From assembly GCA_047615865.1 (NCBI GenBank), contig JBLHIB010000019.1, forward strand, positions 1 through 41,893: a stretch of 41,893 nucleotides of DNA, given 5' to 3'. A model generated the notes under the pieces. It made no database searches. It was not told the DNA's origin and was given only the letters and a program-made list of their open reading frames with translations. This document shows, piece by piece, positions 41,324-41,893 of the stretch (the first letter of the stretch is position 1; each line of letters opens with the position of its first letter). This DNA comes from JADFAK01 sp047615865 (GTDB lineage: Bacteria > Bacteroidota > Bacteroidia > Flavobacteriales_D > Sanyastnellaceae). The position numbers and the translations under genes were made by a program.

Positions 41324-41893
41324 AATTAATTGCCGATAGCGGGGGGACAAAGACAGACTGGCGACTGATTGGTGAATTCAATACCATTCACCAAGCGAAG
41401 ACCGATGGTTTGAATCCATACTTTCTCAATGAGAAGGAGATGGTGGAGATATTGAAGAGTGATCCCTTGCAAATGTTTCCCGCCGAGGAAATAGAAGAGG
41501 TAGTCTTTTACGGTTCAGGATGCTCTGGTGATATCCAGATTGCACGGATGCAGAATGTTCTGTCCGAGGTGTACTCATTTGCACATGTTCATGTCGAACA
41601 CGATTTGTTGGGTGCCGCTCGTGCTATTTGCGGCAAGAATGAAGGCATTGCTGTTATTTTAGGTACTGGAGCAAACACCTGCTCCTATAATGGCAAGCAT
41701 ATCGTTTCAAACATTCCTTCTCTCGGATACGTTCTCGGTGATGAAGGCAGTGGGGCCGATTTAGGGAAAGCCTTGCTCACGGCCTTTTGTCTGGAGAAAA
41801 TCCCTGATCACTTGGACACAGCTTTTCGCATCAAATATGGTCATGGGAGAGATTCACTTCTGCAAAACATTTATTCAGAGCCCTTTCCCAACC
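41320..41893 (+). CDS. BadF/BadG-type N-acetylglucosamine kinase-like protein (cut by window end)
   Basis: 191 codons are visible before the window ends. The start MKLIADSGGTKTDWRLIG carries the phosphate-1 loop of the ASKHA ATPase fold. AVILGTGANTCSYNG carries the phosphate-2 motif, followed by LGYVLGDEGSGADLGK. This is the pattern of BadF-family N-acetylglucosamine kinases that recycle amino sugars in Bacteroidota. The ATG overlaps the dapF stop, so the two are coupled; a link through cell-wall metabolism is plausible but inferred. Confidence 0.88.
   Translation, partial: MKLIADSGGTKTDWRLIGEFNTIHQAKTDGLNPYFLNEKEMVEILKSDPLQMFPAEEIEEVVFYGSGCSGDIQIARMQNVLSEVYSFAHVHVEHDLLGAARAICGKNEGIAVILGTGANTCSYNGKHIVSNIPSLGYVLGDEGSGADLGKALLTAFCLEKIPDHLDTAFRIKYGHGRDSLLQNIYSEPFPN

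Noticed and set aside
1..41893. CRISPR array, prophage or insertion sequence
   Set aside because: No regularly spaced repeats, phage genes, transposases or target-site duplications were seen.

Overview
The window is a chromosomal stretch from a member of the Bacteroidota, most likely a Flavobacteriales lineage. The evidence is of several kinds. There are secreted proteins with type A type IX secretion (T9SS) tails, a LolA-like protein, a DUF4295 protein directly after rpmG, an ftsY-rimO pair, an aerobic HemF, and a fused alpha/beta 2-oxoacid dehydrogenase E1. Many genes are preceded by the Bacteroidota -7 promoter box TAnnTTTG, and Shine-Dalgarno sequences are scarce. No transposase, phage gene, CRISPR array or rRNA was seen.

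Layout. 1-6.6 kb: a truncated secreted beta-helix protein (-), a SulP anion transporter, a membrane-anchored TIKI/EreA-like protein, rlmF, and a small secreted OB-fold-like protein (-). 6.6-10.6 kb: rluF, an AHSA1/SRPBCC protein (-), a CorA-type channel with a GTN instead of a GMN motif (-), and an acyltransferase-3 protein. 10.6-11.8 kb: two divergent tRNA genes (Pro-UGG, Arg-UCU) with good terminators, then a decayed TPR gene and a dockerin-like remnant. 11.9-16.3 kb: a T9SS subtilisin-like protease translationally coupled to a lipoprotein (-). 16.5-20.4 kb: an unrecognised secreted protein, feoA converging on feoB, and maf. 20.5-26.5 kb: guaA, a LysM/periplasmic-binding-like protein, hemF and a SpoIIE-type phosphatase. 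26.5-29.8 kb: ftsK-lolA (-). 30.0-32.7 kb: rpmG, DUF4295, ftsY and rimO. 32.7-35.8 kb: a T9SS protein (-), a small SH3-like protein and queE. 35.8-40.1 kb: a tight four-gene minus-strand operon (E1 alpha/beta, a secreted DUF4412-like protein, a TlpA-like thioredoxin and a PaaE-like reductase). 40.5 kb to the end: dapF coupled to a BadF-type sugar kinase, cut by the window edge.

Most genes are housekeeping. The parts I cannot explain are DNA- and RNA-level. (1) A 16-mer, AGCGACAAGCGCAAAT, is present four times exactly. A partly related 15-mer, CATTTGCCGAAGGCT, is present three times exactly plus near and truncated copies. Both occur in intergenic and coding DNA; the two coding copies of the 16-mer are in different reading frames, so the DNA rather than the protein is what is conserved. 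(2) Two long gene-free gaps, upstream of queE and upstream of dapF, are packed with consecutive hairpins ending in terminator-like elements, and look like unannotated structured RNAs or leaders. (3) Three convergent gene pairs share a palindromic four-base stop overlap (TTAA or CTAG), one of them an inverted feoA/feoB pair.

All functional calls rest on reading motifs by eye; no database search was run.
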